Shown here: positions 7,709-15,640 of the stretch, piece by piece
How positions within the stretch are numbered: position 1 is the first letter of the stretch
Layout of the letters: each line of letters opens with the position of its first letter
Source of the DNA: Anaerolineae bacterium
GTDB taxonomy: Bacteria; Chloroflexota; Anaerolineae; J036; Brachytrichaceae
Reading direction: 5' to 3'
Assembly: GCA_018500105.2 (NCBI GenBank)
Contig: JAHBAL020000552.1
Span: 1 to 39,472 of the forward strand
Length of the DNA stretch: 39,472 bases
The notes under the pieces: generated by a model
The model's input: only the letters and a program-made list of their open reading frames with translations
What the model was told of the DNA's origin: nothing
Databases searched by the model: none
Translations under genes and position numbers: made by a program

Positions 7709-7872
7709 TAAGGCTGTTCAAAAGTCGCCTCGTCATTCCCTCGAAAGAGGGAATCCATAACGCTACAGGCACAAATCGAGTGCGTTGCGCCATTTTTTGC
7801 GGGCCTCGTTATGGATCTCCGCGTTCGCGGAGATGACGTATTAAGCGCAATGCTGACTTTTGAACAGCCTTA
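7709..7872. mobile_element. MITE-like element C with 16-bp inverted ends and TA flanks
   Basis: AAGGCTGTTCAAAAGTC (7710-7726) and GACTTTTGAACAGCCTT (7855-7871) are perfect inverted ends, and both are flanked outside by completion to TA. This fits insertion at a TA dinucleotide, as in IS630/Tc1-mariner elements. Internally, CGTCATTCCCTCGAAAGAGGGAATCCATAACG-type hairpins and the partner CGTTATGGAT...ATGACG make a second level of pairing. There is no transposase frame. It ends 54 nt upstream of glcD and may affect glcD expression. Confidence 0.75.
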
Positions 7873-7926
7873 CTAAGGCCATATGATGTGTCAAAAATGA
7901 TCGCAAAATGCGATAAACTATAGCCA

Positions 7927-9483
7927 ATGAACCACATTGCGTTTATCCAGGCCCTTGAAAAAATTGTTGGCAAAAAATATGTTGTGCAAGACAAGGCCGC
8001 GTTGATGCTGTATGAGGCCGATGGCTGCATTATGGAGACCCACGCCCCCGACGTGGTGATTATGCCGAACAGCACCGAACAGGTGGCGGCAGCGATCAAA
8101 TTGGCGCGTGAGCATGGTGTGCCGGTCACGGCGCGTGGCAGCGGCACTGGCTTGTCGGGCGGCAGCACGCCGGTGTTTGGCGGTTTGGTCATTACCACCA
8201 CCCGCATGAACCGTGTGCTAGAGCTAGACACGCGCAACAATCGGGTGCGGGTGCAACCCGGCGTCATCAATTTTGAATTGTCGCAATATCTGATGTCATA
8301 TGGCTATCATTTTGCGGCAGACCCATCGTCGCAAAAAGCCTGCACCATTGGCGGCAATATCGCCATGAACAGCGGCGGGCCGCATTGTGTGAAATATGGC
8401 GTGACGGGCAGCCATGTGTTGGGCTTGCAATTGGTGCTCGAAGATGGCTCGGTGATGTGGACGGGCGACGGCACGCCCGATGGCATCGGCTACGATTTGA
8501 CCGGTGTCAACGTGGGCGCAGCAGGTGGGTTTGGCTTTGTCACCGAGGCTTGGCTGCGCATCATGCGTGTGCCCGAAAGTGTGCGGGTGGTTTTGGCCTT
8601 ATTCCCCGAAATACGCCCCGCTGCCGAAACCGTCTCCGAGATCATTTCGAGTGGCTTTTTGCCCACTGCGATGGAAATGATGGATAAGTGGGTGATTAAG
8701 GCCGTGAACAACGCTTACAAATTGGGCATCCCCGACGAAGCCAAAGCCGCGCTGATTATCGAGGTGGATGGGGTAGATGAGGGGCTGGACGGCTTGCTGG
8801 CTGAGATTGTCGGCGTGTGCAAAAAAAATGGTGCACTCGAAATTCGCCCTGCCAAAACACCCGAAGAGCAAACCCAAGCTTGGGCGGCCCGCAAAAATGC
8901 GTTCGGCGCAATGGGTCGGGTGGCGCGATCTTACTATTTGGTGGATACCGTCGTGCCGCGCACCAAATTGCCGGCGGTGCTTGACCAGGTGCAAAAGATC
9001 TCCGAAAAATATGACCTTCCGGTTGCGAATGTTTTTCACGCAGGCGACGGCAACCTGCATCCGCTGGTGCTTTATGATCGCACACGCGGCGACGAAGACG
9101 AACGCGCCCACAAGATCGCCACCGAGGTTATGCAGTTGTGCGTAGCGATGGGTGGCGTGATCAGCGGAGAGCATGGCGTGGCGCTAGAGAAGAAAAACTA
9201 CATGCCGGCCTTGTATGATACCAACGACCTCGGCGCGATGGCGGCCTTGCATGAGTGTTTTAACGCCTCTAAAATGTTTAATCCGGGCAAAACTTTCCCC
9301 GATACTTGCCCGCCGGGGGCATTGGTGGCGCAGCGGCGACGCACTTTCGGCGACGAAGCTGGCGCACAGTCTGTCGTTGTCGGCCTCGCGGCGGCGCTGG
9401 TCAATCGGGCGCATGCCCCGCATGGGCATCACGATCAGCAGCAAGCGCTTGATAGCGTGGTGAAACAAGGGGCATGGGTGTGA
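7927..9483 (+). CDS. glcD: FAD-linked oxidase, glycolate oxidase subunit GlcD-like
   Basis: This 518-residue flavoprotein belongs to the FAD-binding PCMH/GlcD family, which oxidises 2-hydroxy acids such as glycolate or D-lactate. The FAD-binding loop is TARGSGTGLSGGS (68-80). The C-terminal cap domain has HAGDGNLHP (371-379) and ISGEHG (412-417), both typical of GlcD. Family members usually end near residue 460-480; here an extra hydrophilic tail of about 50 residues follows, His-rich at the end. The gene partner glcE lies on the same strand but is separated by the xisH-xisI pair. The start is the ATG at 7927; no convincing Shine-Dalgarno is visible. The exact substrate cannot be told from sequence. 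Confidence 0.9.
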   Translation: MNHIAFIQALEKIVGKKYVVQDKAALMLYEADGCIMETHAPDVVIMPNSTEQVAAAIKLAREHGVPVTARGSGTGLSGGSTPVFGGLVITTTRMNRVLELDTRNNRVRVQPGVINFELSQYLMSYGYHFAADPSSQKACTIGGNIAMNSGGPHCVKYGVTGSHVLGLQLVLEDGSVMWTGDGTPDGIGYDLTGVNVGAAGGFGFVTEAWLRIMRVPESVRVVLALFPEIRPAAETVSEIISSGFLPTAMEMMDKWVIKAVNNAYKLGIPDEAKAALIIEVDGVDEGLDGLLAEIVGVCKKNGALEIRPAKTPEEQTQAWAARKNAFGAMGRVARSYYLVDTVVPRTKLPAVLDQVQKISEKYDLPVANVFHAGDGNLHPLVLYDRTRGDEDERAHKIATEVMQLCVAMGGVISGEHGVALEKKNYMPALYDTNDLGAMAALHECFNASKMFNPGKTFPDTCPPGALVAQRRRTFGDEAGAQSVVVGLAAALVNRAHAPHGHHDQQQALDSVVKQGAWV

Positions 9484-9484
9484 T

Positions 9485-9901
9485 ATGGCAAAGGATTTTT
9501 ATCATCGCGCCGTTTGTCAAGCGATTGTGAAAGAAGGCTGGCAAATCACACATGATCCTTATCAGATTTCATGGGCAAGCACTGACCTTTATATTGATTT
9601 GGGTGCAGAAATGGTGGCAGCAGAGTTAGATTCACGGAAAATTGCAATCGAAATTAAGAGTTTTCGCGGTGCATCGGCGATTACTGAACTAGAGCGGGCG
9701 CTTGGGCAATATATACTTTATCGTAGGGCGTTAGTCAAACAAGATCCAGATCGAGAATTGTTTTTGGCAATGCCTGTAGAACCTTTTGATATTTTGTTTC
9801 AAACTTTGGATGGTCGAGAATTGATCGTAAGTGAAAAATTGCGATTGGTTATATTCGATCCTTTTATCGAGGAGGTTGTAAGATGGATATTGCCGACTTA
9901 A
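9485..9901 (+). CDS. xisH: XisH family protein, predicted PD-(D/E)XK-like fold
   Basis: This 138-residue protein matches the XisH family in length and in hallmarks: the MAKDFYHRAV opening, AELDSRKIAIEIKSF, and the alternating 'ELERALGQYILYRRAL' helix. XisH was first described as one of the controlling factors for excision of the fdxN element in Anabaena, but the family is widespread in genomes without that element. Asp38 and the Glu56-Ile-Lys58 motif resemble the PD-(D/E)XK nuclease core, which is an inference about fold, not activity. It begins one base after the glcD stop and overlaps xisI by 19 nt. Base composition is clearly more AT-rich than the flanking glc genes, which suggests acquisition by transfer. 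Confidence 0.92.
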   Translation: MAKDFYHRAVCQAIVKEGWQITHDPYQISWASTDLYIDLGAEMVAAELDSRKIAIEIKSFRGASAITELERALGQYILYRRALVKQDPDRELFLAMPVEPFDILFQTLDGRELIVSEKLRLVIFDPFIEEVVRWILPT

Positions 9902-10209
9902 AAAAAATTGCTGAAGCCACATTACGACAATTCATTGAAACACACGCATCCCAGTTTAAACATGAACTCATGATAGATCAATCAGGCAATCGCTATTTGG
10001 TGATTGTTTCTGGCTGGAGACAGTATCAATATATACATCACGTTGTCATTCATATTGATATTATTGGTGATAAATTGTGGATTCAATGTGATCGAACAGA
10101 AGATGCGATTGCTTATGATTTGCTTGCCGCCGGTATTCCAAATAATAAAATTGTTTTGGGATATAAATCTGAGCGAATGCGTGCTCATTCTGAGTTTGCA
10201 ATCTCGTGA
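9883..10209 (+). CDS. xisI: XisI family protein
   Basis: This 108-residue protein is recognisable as XisI by the central block RYLVIVSGWRQYQYIHHVVIHIDI and the C-terminal 'DLLAAGIPNNKIVLGY' motif. It is almost always paired with XisH. Its start is fixed by a strong GAGGAGG at 9869-9875, 7 nt before the ATG and inside the xisH reading frame, so translation is probably coupled. The pair behaves as a mobile two-gene cassette in many genomes. No site-specific recombinase (XisF-like) lies nearby, so element excision is not supported here. Composition is AT-rich like xisH. Confidence 0.92.
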   Translation: MDIADLKKIAEATLRQFIETHASQFKHELMIDQSGNRYLVIVSGWRQYQYIHHVVIHIDIIGDKLWIQCDRTEDAIAYDLLAAGIPNNKIVLGYKSERMRAHSEFAIS

Positions 10210-10447
10210 TTTTGAAGATCAAATTTGTATTTAATAGAGAGAATCTATGTTGCAATACAGCACTGATTATTAACAAGCAAAGCAGCGTTTTTGGCCCGAA
10301 TAGAAGAAGGATTGGATTTAGGTCTAAACGGAAAATTACTTAGCCTCGTGAATCGTTGCACGAGCGAATGCCTTTTGTTATTGACGATATACATCGAGAT
10401 TAGCATATAGACGACGAACGAAATAAATCAAACGCAGAAGAAACCAA
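10210..10447. other. AT-rich gap with possible gene relic upstream of glcE
   Basis: The 238 bp keep the low GC of xisHI. An ATG at 10247 opens a frame that stops after eight codons. A second frame then reads FLARIEEGLDLGLNGKLL without a start, looking like the debris of a small gene; I cannot name the family. TTGACG (10381-10386) and TATAGA (10406-10411) could be a weak promoter for glcE, though the 19-bp spacing is long. Confidence 0.4.
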
Positions 10448-11656
10448 GTGACTACCCTAACCCCCCACACACCCGCCGAACTTGCCGAGATTGTGCGCGA
10501 GGCACAGGCAAAAAATGTCGTGATTGTGCCGCAAGGCGGCGATACGCACCAAAGCATTGGCAACCCGCTGGCCCCGAATGGCCGCGAGGTGATTAAGGCT
10601 AATCTGCGCTGGCTCAACCGTGTGGTTGAATACGAACCAAACGATATGGTCATCGGCGTCGAGGCGGGCATGACCTTTGCCGAGCTAGACGCGCTGGTGC
10701 GCCCAAACGGGCAAATGCTGCCGCTCGATGTGCCAGTGCCGAGCCGATGCACAGTGGGCGGAGCGCTGGCTGTGGCCGCCGATGGCCCTCGCCGCCTTGG
10801 GTATGGCACATTGCGCGACCTGACTTTGGGCGTGCAGGTGGTCGAAGCCAGCGGGCAGCAAAGCAAAGCCGGTGGCATGACGGTGAAAAACGTGAGTGGC
10901 TACGACCTGATGAAGTTGTATCACGGCAGCTATGGCACATTGGGCATTATCACCCGCGTCAATTTTAAATTGTTGCCGCGTCCACGCGCCGCCGCTACGG
11001 TGCGAATGGGTTTCGAGTCGTTTGAGGCAGCCTTCAAATTGATTGATGCCCTGCAAGCCAGCCAATACACACCAGCGGCGGTTGAGCTAATTTGCGATTC
11101 AAAGCACAATGGCGTGTCGCGTGCCGCCCAAATCGAAGTGGCGTTGCTGGCCGATGGCTTGCCCGAAGCTGTTGCGCGGCACGAGCGCGACATTCCAGTG
11201 TTGGCTAAAAAATTTGGCAGCAAAGACGCGATTATTTTGCGCGGCGAAAGTCACGACACATTTTGGGCCTATGTTGCCGATCTGCCCCAAGTCGCTGAGC
11301 TTTCACTCGACAAACTGGCCTTGAAATTGGCATGTTTGCCCAGCGAACTGGGTAAAGCTGTGACCTTGGCCCAAAAACTGGCCGATCAATTTAACCTTGT
11401 GTTGACGTTGAATGCGCGGGCGCTGAATGGCGTGGCTTACGTGCGGGTGCGCGGCAGCAATGCCAATTTGCAAGCCTTTCATGCCGCCTTGCTGGTGCAA
11501 TTTCCTCGCACTATTGTTATGGGTGCGCCCGAAGGGTTGCGTGGCAAACTGGCCGTGTGGGGCAACGATGTCAATGGCCTCGACATCATGCGCCGCATCA
11601 AACACGAATTTGACCCACATAATCTGTTCAATCCGGGCCGGTTTGTGTGTCTGTGA
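10448..11656 (+). CDS. glcE: FAD-binding subunit GlcE-like of glycolate oxidase
   Basis: This 402-residue protein has the FAD-binding PCMH fold: an N-terminal 'TPAELAEIVREAQAKNVVIVPQGG' segment, 'VEAGMTFAELDALV', and the PVPSRCTVGGALAVAADGPRRLGYGTLRDLTLG block that corresponds to the flavin site. It ends with DPHNLFNPGRF, the standard family C-terminus. GlcE pairs with GlcD in the glycolate oxidase complex. The usual third subunit, the iron-sulfur protein GlcF, is absent here; the next gene is an opposed P450. The start is GTG at 10448, the first start codon in the homologous frame. The stop codon TGA is the first triplet of a tandem heptamer repeat. Confidence 0.88.
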   Translation: MTTLTPHTPAELAEIVREAQAKNVVIVPQGGDTHQSIGNPLAPNGREVIKANLRWLNRVVEYEPNDMVIGVEAGMTFAELDALVRPNGQMLPLDVPVPSRCTVGGALAVAADGPRRLGYGTLRDLTLGVQVVEASGQQSKAGGMTVKNVSGYDLMKLYHGSYGTLGIITRVNFKLLPRPRAAATVRMGFESFEAAFKLIDALQASQYTPAAVELICDSKHNGVSRAAQIEVALLADGLPEAVARHERDIPVLAKKFGSKDAIILRGESHDTFWAYVADLPQVAELSLDKLALKLACLPSELGKAVTLAQKLADQFNLVLTLNARALNGVAYVRVRGSNANLQAFHAALLVQFPRTIVMGAPEGLRGKLAVWGNDVNGLDIMRRIKHEFDPHNLFNPGRFVCL

Positions 11657-11766
11657 GCCATGAGCCATGAGCCATGAGCCATGAGCTTTGGATTTTGATT
11701 GAGCTAATAGCTGCGTAAACGCGCACTCTTAAAGCTCAAAGCTCATGGCTCAAGGCTCAAAGCTTC
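11654..11766. repeat. Inverted heptamer repeat (unit TGAGCCA) beginning in the glcE stop codon
   Basis: Five units of the TGAGCCA type run from 11654, so the glcE stop TGA is the first triplet of the array. The right arm (about 11731-11766) carries AAGCTCA/GGCTCA units that are its approximate reverse complement. The array fills the gap between the convergent glcE and P450 genes, and no other terminator is visible there. It may act as a bidirectional transcript-end hairpin. Confidence 0.85.
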
Positions 11767-11771
11767 TTAGC

Positions 11772-13169
11772 CTATCGCTTCTCAAGCGTCACCCATAGCC
11801 CGCCTTTGGGGCGCATGGTGACGGCGACTTGCGGCGTGACCGTTTGGTTAGGCGTTTCGCGCACAACATAATGCCGCGCTATCATTGCCAGCAACAATTG
11901 CCCCTCCATGAGCGCGAAATGATTGCCGATGCACATGTGCGGGCCGGTGAGGAAAGGCATATAGGCGTTACGGTTAAGTTTGCTTTTGTTCTCTGGCAAA
12001 AATCGTTCAGGTTTAAATGTATCAGCATCGGGCCAGAAATCGGGGTGACGATGAATATTTCGGATGGCAATGAGTGAGGCTGTGTATTTTGGCACATCAA
12101 TACCGTCCAATTGCGTATCTTCATAAGCCACCCGCACGGTAAGCGGCACAGGTGGGTAAAGTCGCATCGTCTCTTCGATGCAGGCCAGCGTATAGGGCAA
12201 ATTGGGCAAATCGGCCATGGTCGGCGCACGCCCACTCTCTAGCACACGGTCAACTTCGGCTTGCAGCTTGGCCAGCGCCTCTGGGTGTTGATTGAGCATA
12301 TGCCACGTCCATGTCAGCGCAATGGCGGTGGTTTCGTGGCCTGCGCCATAGATACCCGCCACTTCGTTGCGCACTTGCTCGTCATTCATGCCAGCGCCCG
12401 TGTCTTCATCTCGCGCTGCCAATAGCATGTCGAGCAAATCGCTCGTTTCTTGCGTTCGTCGGCCCGCATCAACCTCGGCCCGGCGATCACGAATAATCTT
12501 ATACAAATACGCATCCATGAGCGCACGGTTGCCCCAAAAGCGGCGGTTGGCTGGCGTGGGCCAGCGAGCCGGTAATTGAATGGGATTCGTGATGCGCCCG
12601 CTGATCCACGTTAGGCTGTTGTCAATGGTCTGCCCAATTTTGTCAATTTCGGGCAACACATTCGTGCTAAACATGGTGCGGTTGATGATATCGAGTGTGA
12701 CGGTTTTCATCTCTTCGCTAAAATTGAGCGCCGCGGGGTTTGTGCTGTGCTTTTCCCAGTTGGCTAACATGAGTTGCCCGGCCGCCACCATTGTATCGCC
12801 CATGCCCGCGATGCGCTGGCGATGGAAAATCGGCTGCATGAGACGACGCTTTGCCAGCCAGCTTTCGCCATCGGTGGTGATGAGGCTAAGCCCTAGCACA
12901 TAAGTTAATGGCGTGCCGCCCTCAAAAATATTCGAGCGCTTGAATGTGTGTTTACGTTCAATTAACACTTCGCTTGCTAATTTAGGGTGCGAGACCACTA
13001 CCAATTTGCGCGGGCCGAGTGAGGCGATAAACGCATCGCCGTGTGCTTTCCATGCGCTTTCGAGAAAATCAATTGGGCTTTTTCTAAAAGCCAACATCGA
13101 GCCTAAAACGGGGTTGCCTTTGACTTTAGGGAAGCTGCGCTTCACAGGGAGTGTCGCTAAGGTATTCAT
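11772..13169 (-). CDS. Cytochrome P450
   Basis: This 465-residue heme-thiolate monooxygenase has the I-helix oxygen-binding motif GAGHETT (about residues 275-281), the K-helix ExxR (Glu333, Arg336), the PERF region (FKPERFLPEN) and the Cys-ligand loop PFLTGPHMCIGNHFA with Cys413. The Arg usual at the position two before Cys is His. The long-chain-acid/CYP102- or CYP110-like style suggests a hydrophobic substrate, but this is only inference. No fused reductase is present. I start at the ATG complementary to 13167-13169. A GTG eight codons upstream lies inside a perfect palindrome that looks like an operator, which makes it a poor start. A TetR regulator is divergent to it. Confidence 0.93.
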   Translation of the reverse strand: MNTLATLPVKRSFPKVKGNPVLGSMLAFRKSPIDFLESAWKAHGDAFIASLGPRKLVVVSHPKLASEVLIERKHTFKRSNIFEGGTPLTYVLGLSLITTDGESWLAKRRLMQPIFHRQRIAGMGDTMVAAGQLMLANWEKHSTNPAALNFSEEMKTVTLDIINRTMFSTNVLPEIDKIGQTIDNSLTWISGRITNPIQLPARWPTPANRRFWGNRALMDAYLYKIIRDRRAEVDAGRRTQETSDLLDMLLAARDEDTGAGMNDEQVRNEVAGIYGAGHETTAIALTWTWHMLNQHPEALAKLQAEVDRVLESGRAPTMADLPNLPYTLACIEETMRLYPPVPLTVRVAYEDTQLDGIDVPKYTASLIAIRNIHRHPDFWPDADTFKPERFLPENKSKLNRNAYMPFLTGPHMCIGNHFALMEGQLLLAMIARHYVVRETPNQTVTPQVAVTMRPKGGLWVTLEKR

Positions 13170-13177
13170 GATTTTAT

Positions 13178-13218
13178 GTGAGTTTTTACTCACGTTTATA
13201 ATAAGAGTAAATACTCAC
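13178..13218. promoter_or_regulatory. Twin TetR-type operator palindromes at the P450 start
   Basis: GTGAGTTTTTACTCAC (13178-13193) and GAGTAAATACTC with an adjoining AC (13205-13218) are two near-identical palindromes of the form GTGAGTNNNNACTCAC. Their centres lie about 25 bp apart. They sit directly upstream of the P450 ATG, where bound repressor would block transcription or initiation. The TetR-family gene next door is the obvious candidate ligand-responsive repressor; that link is inferred from position and symmetry. Confidence 0.7.
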
Positions 13219-13260
13219 ATTGTCAATAGGCAAACCCAATTTCACAGCAAACTCTTAGGT

Positions 13261-13394
13261 TAGGACTTACGCGCATTAAAAACATTTCGCCATAAAGAAC
13301 ACAAAGGGCACAAAGGAAAGAAAGATGTGTCAATGCAAATCTTTGAGTTCTTTGTGCCCTTTGCGGTAAAAATCAAACTTTTGCGTAAGTCCTA
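13261..13394. mobile_element. MITE-like palindromic element A, copy 2
   Basis: This is an intact 134-bp copy with ends TAGGACTTACGCG and GCGTAAGTCCTA. The interior is self-complementary, with ACAAAGGGC/GCCCTTTGTG units. It is flanked exactly by the direct repeat AGGT (13257-13260 and 13395-13398). It lies between the twin operators and the TetR start, so it has been inserted into the divergent promoter region and separates the regulator gene from the operator sites. Confidence 0.87.
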
Positions 13395-13422
13395 AGGTTA
13401 GATAAAATTCAGGGGTTCATTT

Positions 13423-14076
13423 ATGAAAAGCGAATCATCAACCCCATCTCGGCGTGCGCCGATGCAGGCGCGGGCGCAGCAGCGCGTCGCCGAAATCCTT
13501 GACGCTGCTGAGCGTTTGATTGGTTCGCAGGGGTATGATGCGCTCACCACCAACCATATCGCGGCGGCGGCGGGGGTGTCTATTGGCTCAATTTACCAAT
13601 TTTTTGCCAACAAATTTGAGATTTTGCAAGCCCTCACCACCCGCTATCGAGACGGCTTGCTGGGCGTGTATGCCAATTCGTTGCCGAATCTCGCGACGTT
13701 GCCGCCCGAAGAAATTATCAACTTTATTTACGATGGTGTTATGCGTTATAACAACGACCGCGCGGCGTTTTCGCTGGTGGTAATGAGCGCCGCGCCGGGC
13801 AGCGAGTTGGCGCAGGCCGCGCAAATCATTTACGATGCCATGCACTTTGCAATTGACCGGCTAATGGCGGTGCGTGCGCCTTGGCTGAGCGCCGAACAGC
13901 GACACCTTTACACCACCATTAGCCTTACTTCGGCGCGAGCCATTCAAGCGCGGCGGCTGGCCGAGCTATTGGCCGGTAATGAGGCATTTGCGAATCAAAT
14001 CGAGCAAGAAGCGCGGGCCTTGCAAACAGCTTACTTTAACCAGTTGTTGCAAAAGCACACCCAACGGCTTGACTGA
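13423..14076 (+). CDS. TetR/AcrR family transcriptional regulator
   Basis: This is a 217-residue one-component regulator. The N-terminal HTH spans about residues 15-62: RVAEILDAAERLIGSQGYDALTTNHIAAAAGVSIGSIYQFFANKFEIL, the classic TetR tri-helical domain with the recognition helix at AAAGVSIGSIYQFF. The C-terminal two-thirds is an all-helical ligand-binding domain of unknown specificity. It is divergent from the P450 gene, whose promoter carries two palindromes, so it probably represses that gene and possibly itself. Its stop codon is immediately followed by the stop of the convergent decarboxylase. A MITE-like element occupies its upstream region. Confidence 0.93.
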   Translation: MKSESSTPSRRAPMQARAQQRVAEILDAAERLIGSQGYDALTTNHIAAAAGVSIGSIYQFFANKFEILQALTTRYRDGLLGVYANSLPNLATLPPEEIINFIYDGVMRYNNDRAAFSLVVMSAAPGSELAQAAQIIYDAMHFAIDRLMAVRAPWLSAEQRHLYTTISLTSARAIQARRLAELLAGNEAFANQIEQEARALQTAYFNQLLQKHTQRLD

Positions 14077-15513
14077 TTAAACGGACTCTGCCGCCTCACG
14101 AATGAGCTGCCAAGAGGCCGCGACATCTTCGCGTTCGGTGGCGTATGAGCCGATACTGACGCGGCACATCCATTGCCCACTCAGTGTGGATGGTGTGAGG
14201 TAAGCCCCGCCCGATTGATTGACCCGATCAACCCACGCGAGGGTGTGCGCGTTGAGCGCATCGCCGTGCGAGATGCCTTGCAAATGGGGTGGGGTGTGGC
14301 GAATGCACACGGTTTGCAAATGCACTGGGGCCAGCACTTGCCAATTTGGACAAGCCCGCACTTGCTCGGCCAGCCATTGGGCATTGGCGATATCGCGGCG
14401 CAAGCGCGTTTGCAGGCCAGTCACCCCTTGCTCACGAATGAGCGTCCATAATTTTAGGGCGCGGAATCGGCGACCGAGCGGCACGCCCCAATCACGATAA
14501 TTTTTCACTTGTCCGTCGGCGTTGCTTTGCAAATAACTGGGGTTTGTGCCCATTACGCGGATGAGGTGCTGTGGGTCGCGCACATAAAACAGCGTGCAAT
14601 CGAATGCCGCGCCCAGCCATTTGTGCGGATTTAGCACAATCGAATCTGCGCCCTCAATGCCGTCAAACATCCAACGACATTCGGGCAAAATCATCGCGCT
14701 GCCAGCCATTGCCGTATCAATATGTAGCCATAGATTATGTTGGCGGGCAATGGGGGCAATGTGAATTAATGGGTCAACGGCGGTGGTCGAGGTTGTGCCA
14801 ACCGTTGCCACAATGGCGCATGGTTTTCGCCCAGCCTTTAGATCGCTTTCGATGGCTTGGGCGAGCGCCGCTGGGTTCATGGCAAATTCGCCGTCGGTGG
14901 GCACAACGTGAATATTGTCGCGGCCAAATCCTGCCAGCAAGGCCGCCTTGTCTACTGAGCTATGGCTGTGTTCAGATACATACACGATGAGTGGTTGGGG
15001 TTGGGCTTGCAGGCCGCCGTGCGCCAAGCCAAATTGGGTGGCGCGTTCGCGGGCGCACATGATCGCCACCATCGTAGCAGATGACGCGGTGTCTTGAATC
15101 ACCCCTTGCCATGCCGCCGATAGGCCGGTCATTTGCCGCATCCAATCCGTCATCACCTCTTCTAGTTCGGTGAGCGCGGGCGCAGATTGCCACGACAACC
15201 CCAATGCGCCCAAACCGGTGCTCAGGTAATCGCCCAAGACGCTGGAAAGCAAGGAATTGGACGGGAAATAGCCATAAAAACGCGGATGCACGAAATGCGA
15301 CAAGCCGGGCACAATGATGCGATCGAGGTCATCGAAAATGCGGTCAAAGGATTCTGGCTGTTGCGGCGGGGCGCTGGGCAATTGGGCTTTGATATCGCCG
15401 GGTTTTACTTGCGACATTACCGGGCGCGTGTGCACCTCGGTGCGGAAATCGGCGACCCAGTCAATGAGTCGGTGGCCGTGTTGGCGAAATTCTTCGGGTG
15501 TCATGAACGGCAA
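14077..15513 (-). CDS. Group II PLP-dependent amino acid decarboxylase
   Basis: This 478-residue protein is a fold-type I, group II decarboxylase of the aromatic-L-amino-acid/tyrosine/glutamate family. Visible landmarks are the N-terminal HPRFYGYFPSN block (76-86), the cofactor-stacking His184 in SEHSHSS, Asp266 in HIDTAMAG (which contacts the pyridine nitrogen), and the Schiff-base Lys298 in NPHKWLG. The overall pattern is closest to aromatic amino acid decarboxylases, which make tryptamine, tyramine or phenethylamine. The substrate cannot be fixed from sequence. It converges on the TetR gene with no gap and probably has its own promoter upstream of 15513. Confidence 0.93.
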   Translation of the reverse strand: MPFMTPEEFRQHGHRLIDWVADFRTEVHTRPVMSQVKPGDIKAQLPSAPPQQPESFDRIFDDLDRIIVPGLSHFVHPRFYGYFPSNSLLSSVLGDYLSTGLGALGLSWQSAPALTELEEVMTDWMRQMTGLSAAWQGVIQDTASSATMVAIMCARERATQFGLAHGGLQAQPQPLIVYVSEHSHSSVDKAALLAGFGRDNIHVVPTDGEFAMNPAALAQAIESDLKAGRKPCAIVATVGTTSTTAVDPLIHIAPIARQHNLWLHIDTAMAGSAMILPECRWMFDGIEGADSIVLNPHKWLGAAFDCTLFYVRDPQHLIRVMGTNPSYLQSNADGQVKNYRDWGVPLGRRFRALKLWTLIREQGVTGLQTRLRRDIANAQWLAEQVRACPNWQVLAPVHLQTVCIRHTPPHLQGISHGDALNAHTLAWVDRVNQSGGAYLTPSTLSGQWMCRVSIGSYATEREDVAASWQLIREAAESV

Positions 15514-15591
15514 TTTTATCTATGATTGGATGGTGGTGGGTTTGCGAAATTTGAGGTTTCTTAGTTGATTTATTAGAGTAGAATAAGGGAG

Positions 15592-15613
15592 GCATTATGA
15601 GAGGACATAATGC
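15592..15613. promoter_or_regulatory. Palindrome upstream of livK, candidate operator
   Basis: GCATTATG (15592-15599) and CATAATGC (15606-15613) are a perfect 8-bp inverted repeat around AGAGGA. It is centred 38 bp upstream of the livK start and just after a TAGAAT hexamer (15579-15584) that could be a -10 box. It may bind a regulator of the liv operon. Evidence is positional only. Confidence 0.4.
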
Positions 15614-15640
15614 AGGCTAAATTTATTTGGAGAAGAAACA

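Noticed and set aside
9485-10209. Excision system of an fdxN-like element
   Set aside because: XisH and XisI alone are present; there is no XisF-type recombinase and no interrupted target gene in the window.
13170-13193. Upstream GTG start of the P450
   Set aside because: The GTG lies inside a perfect palindrome that looks like an operator and adds eight unconserved residues.
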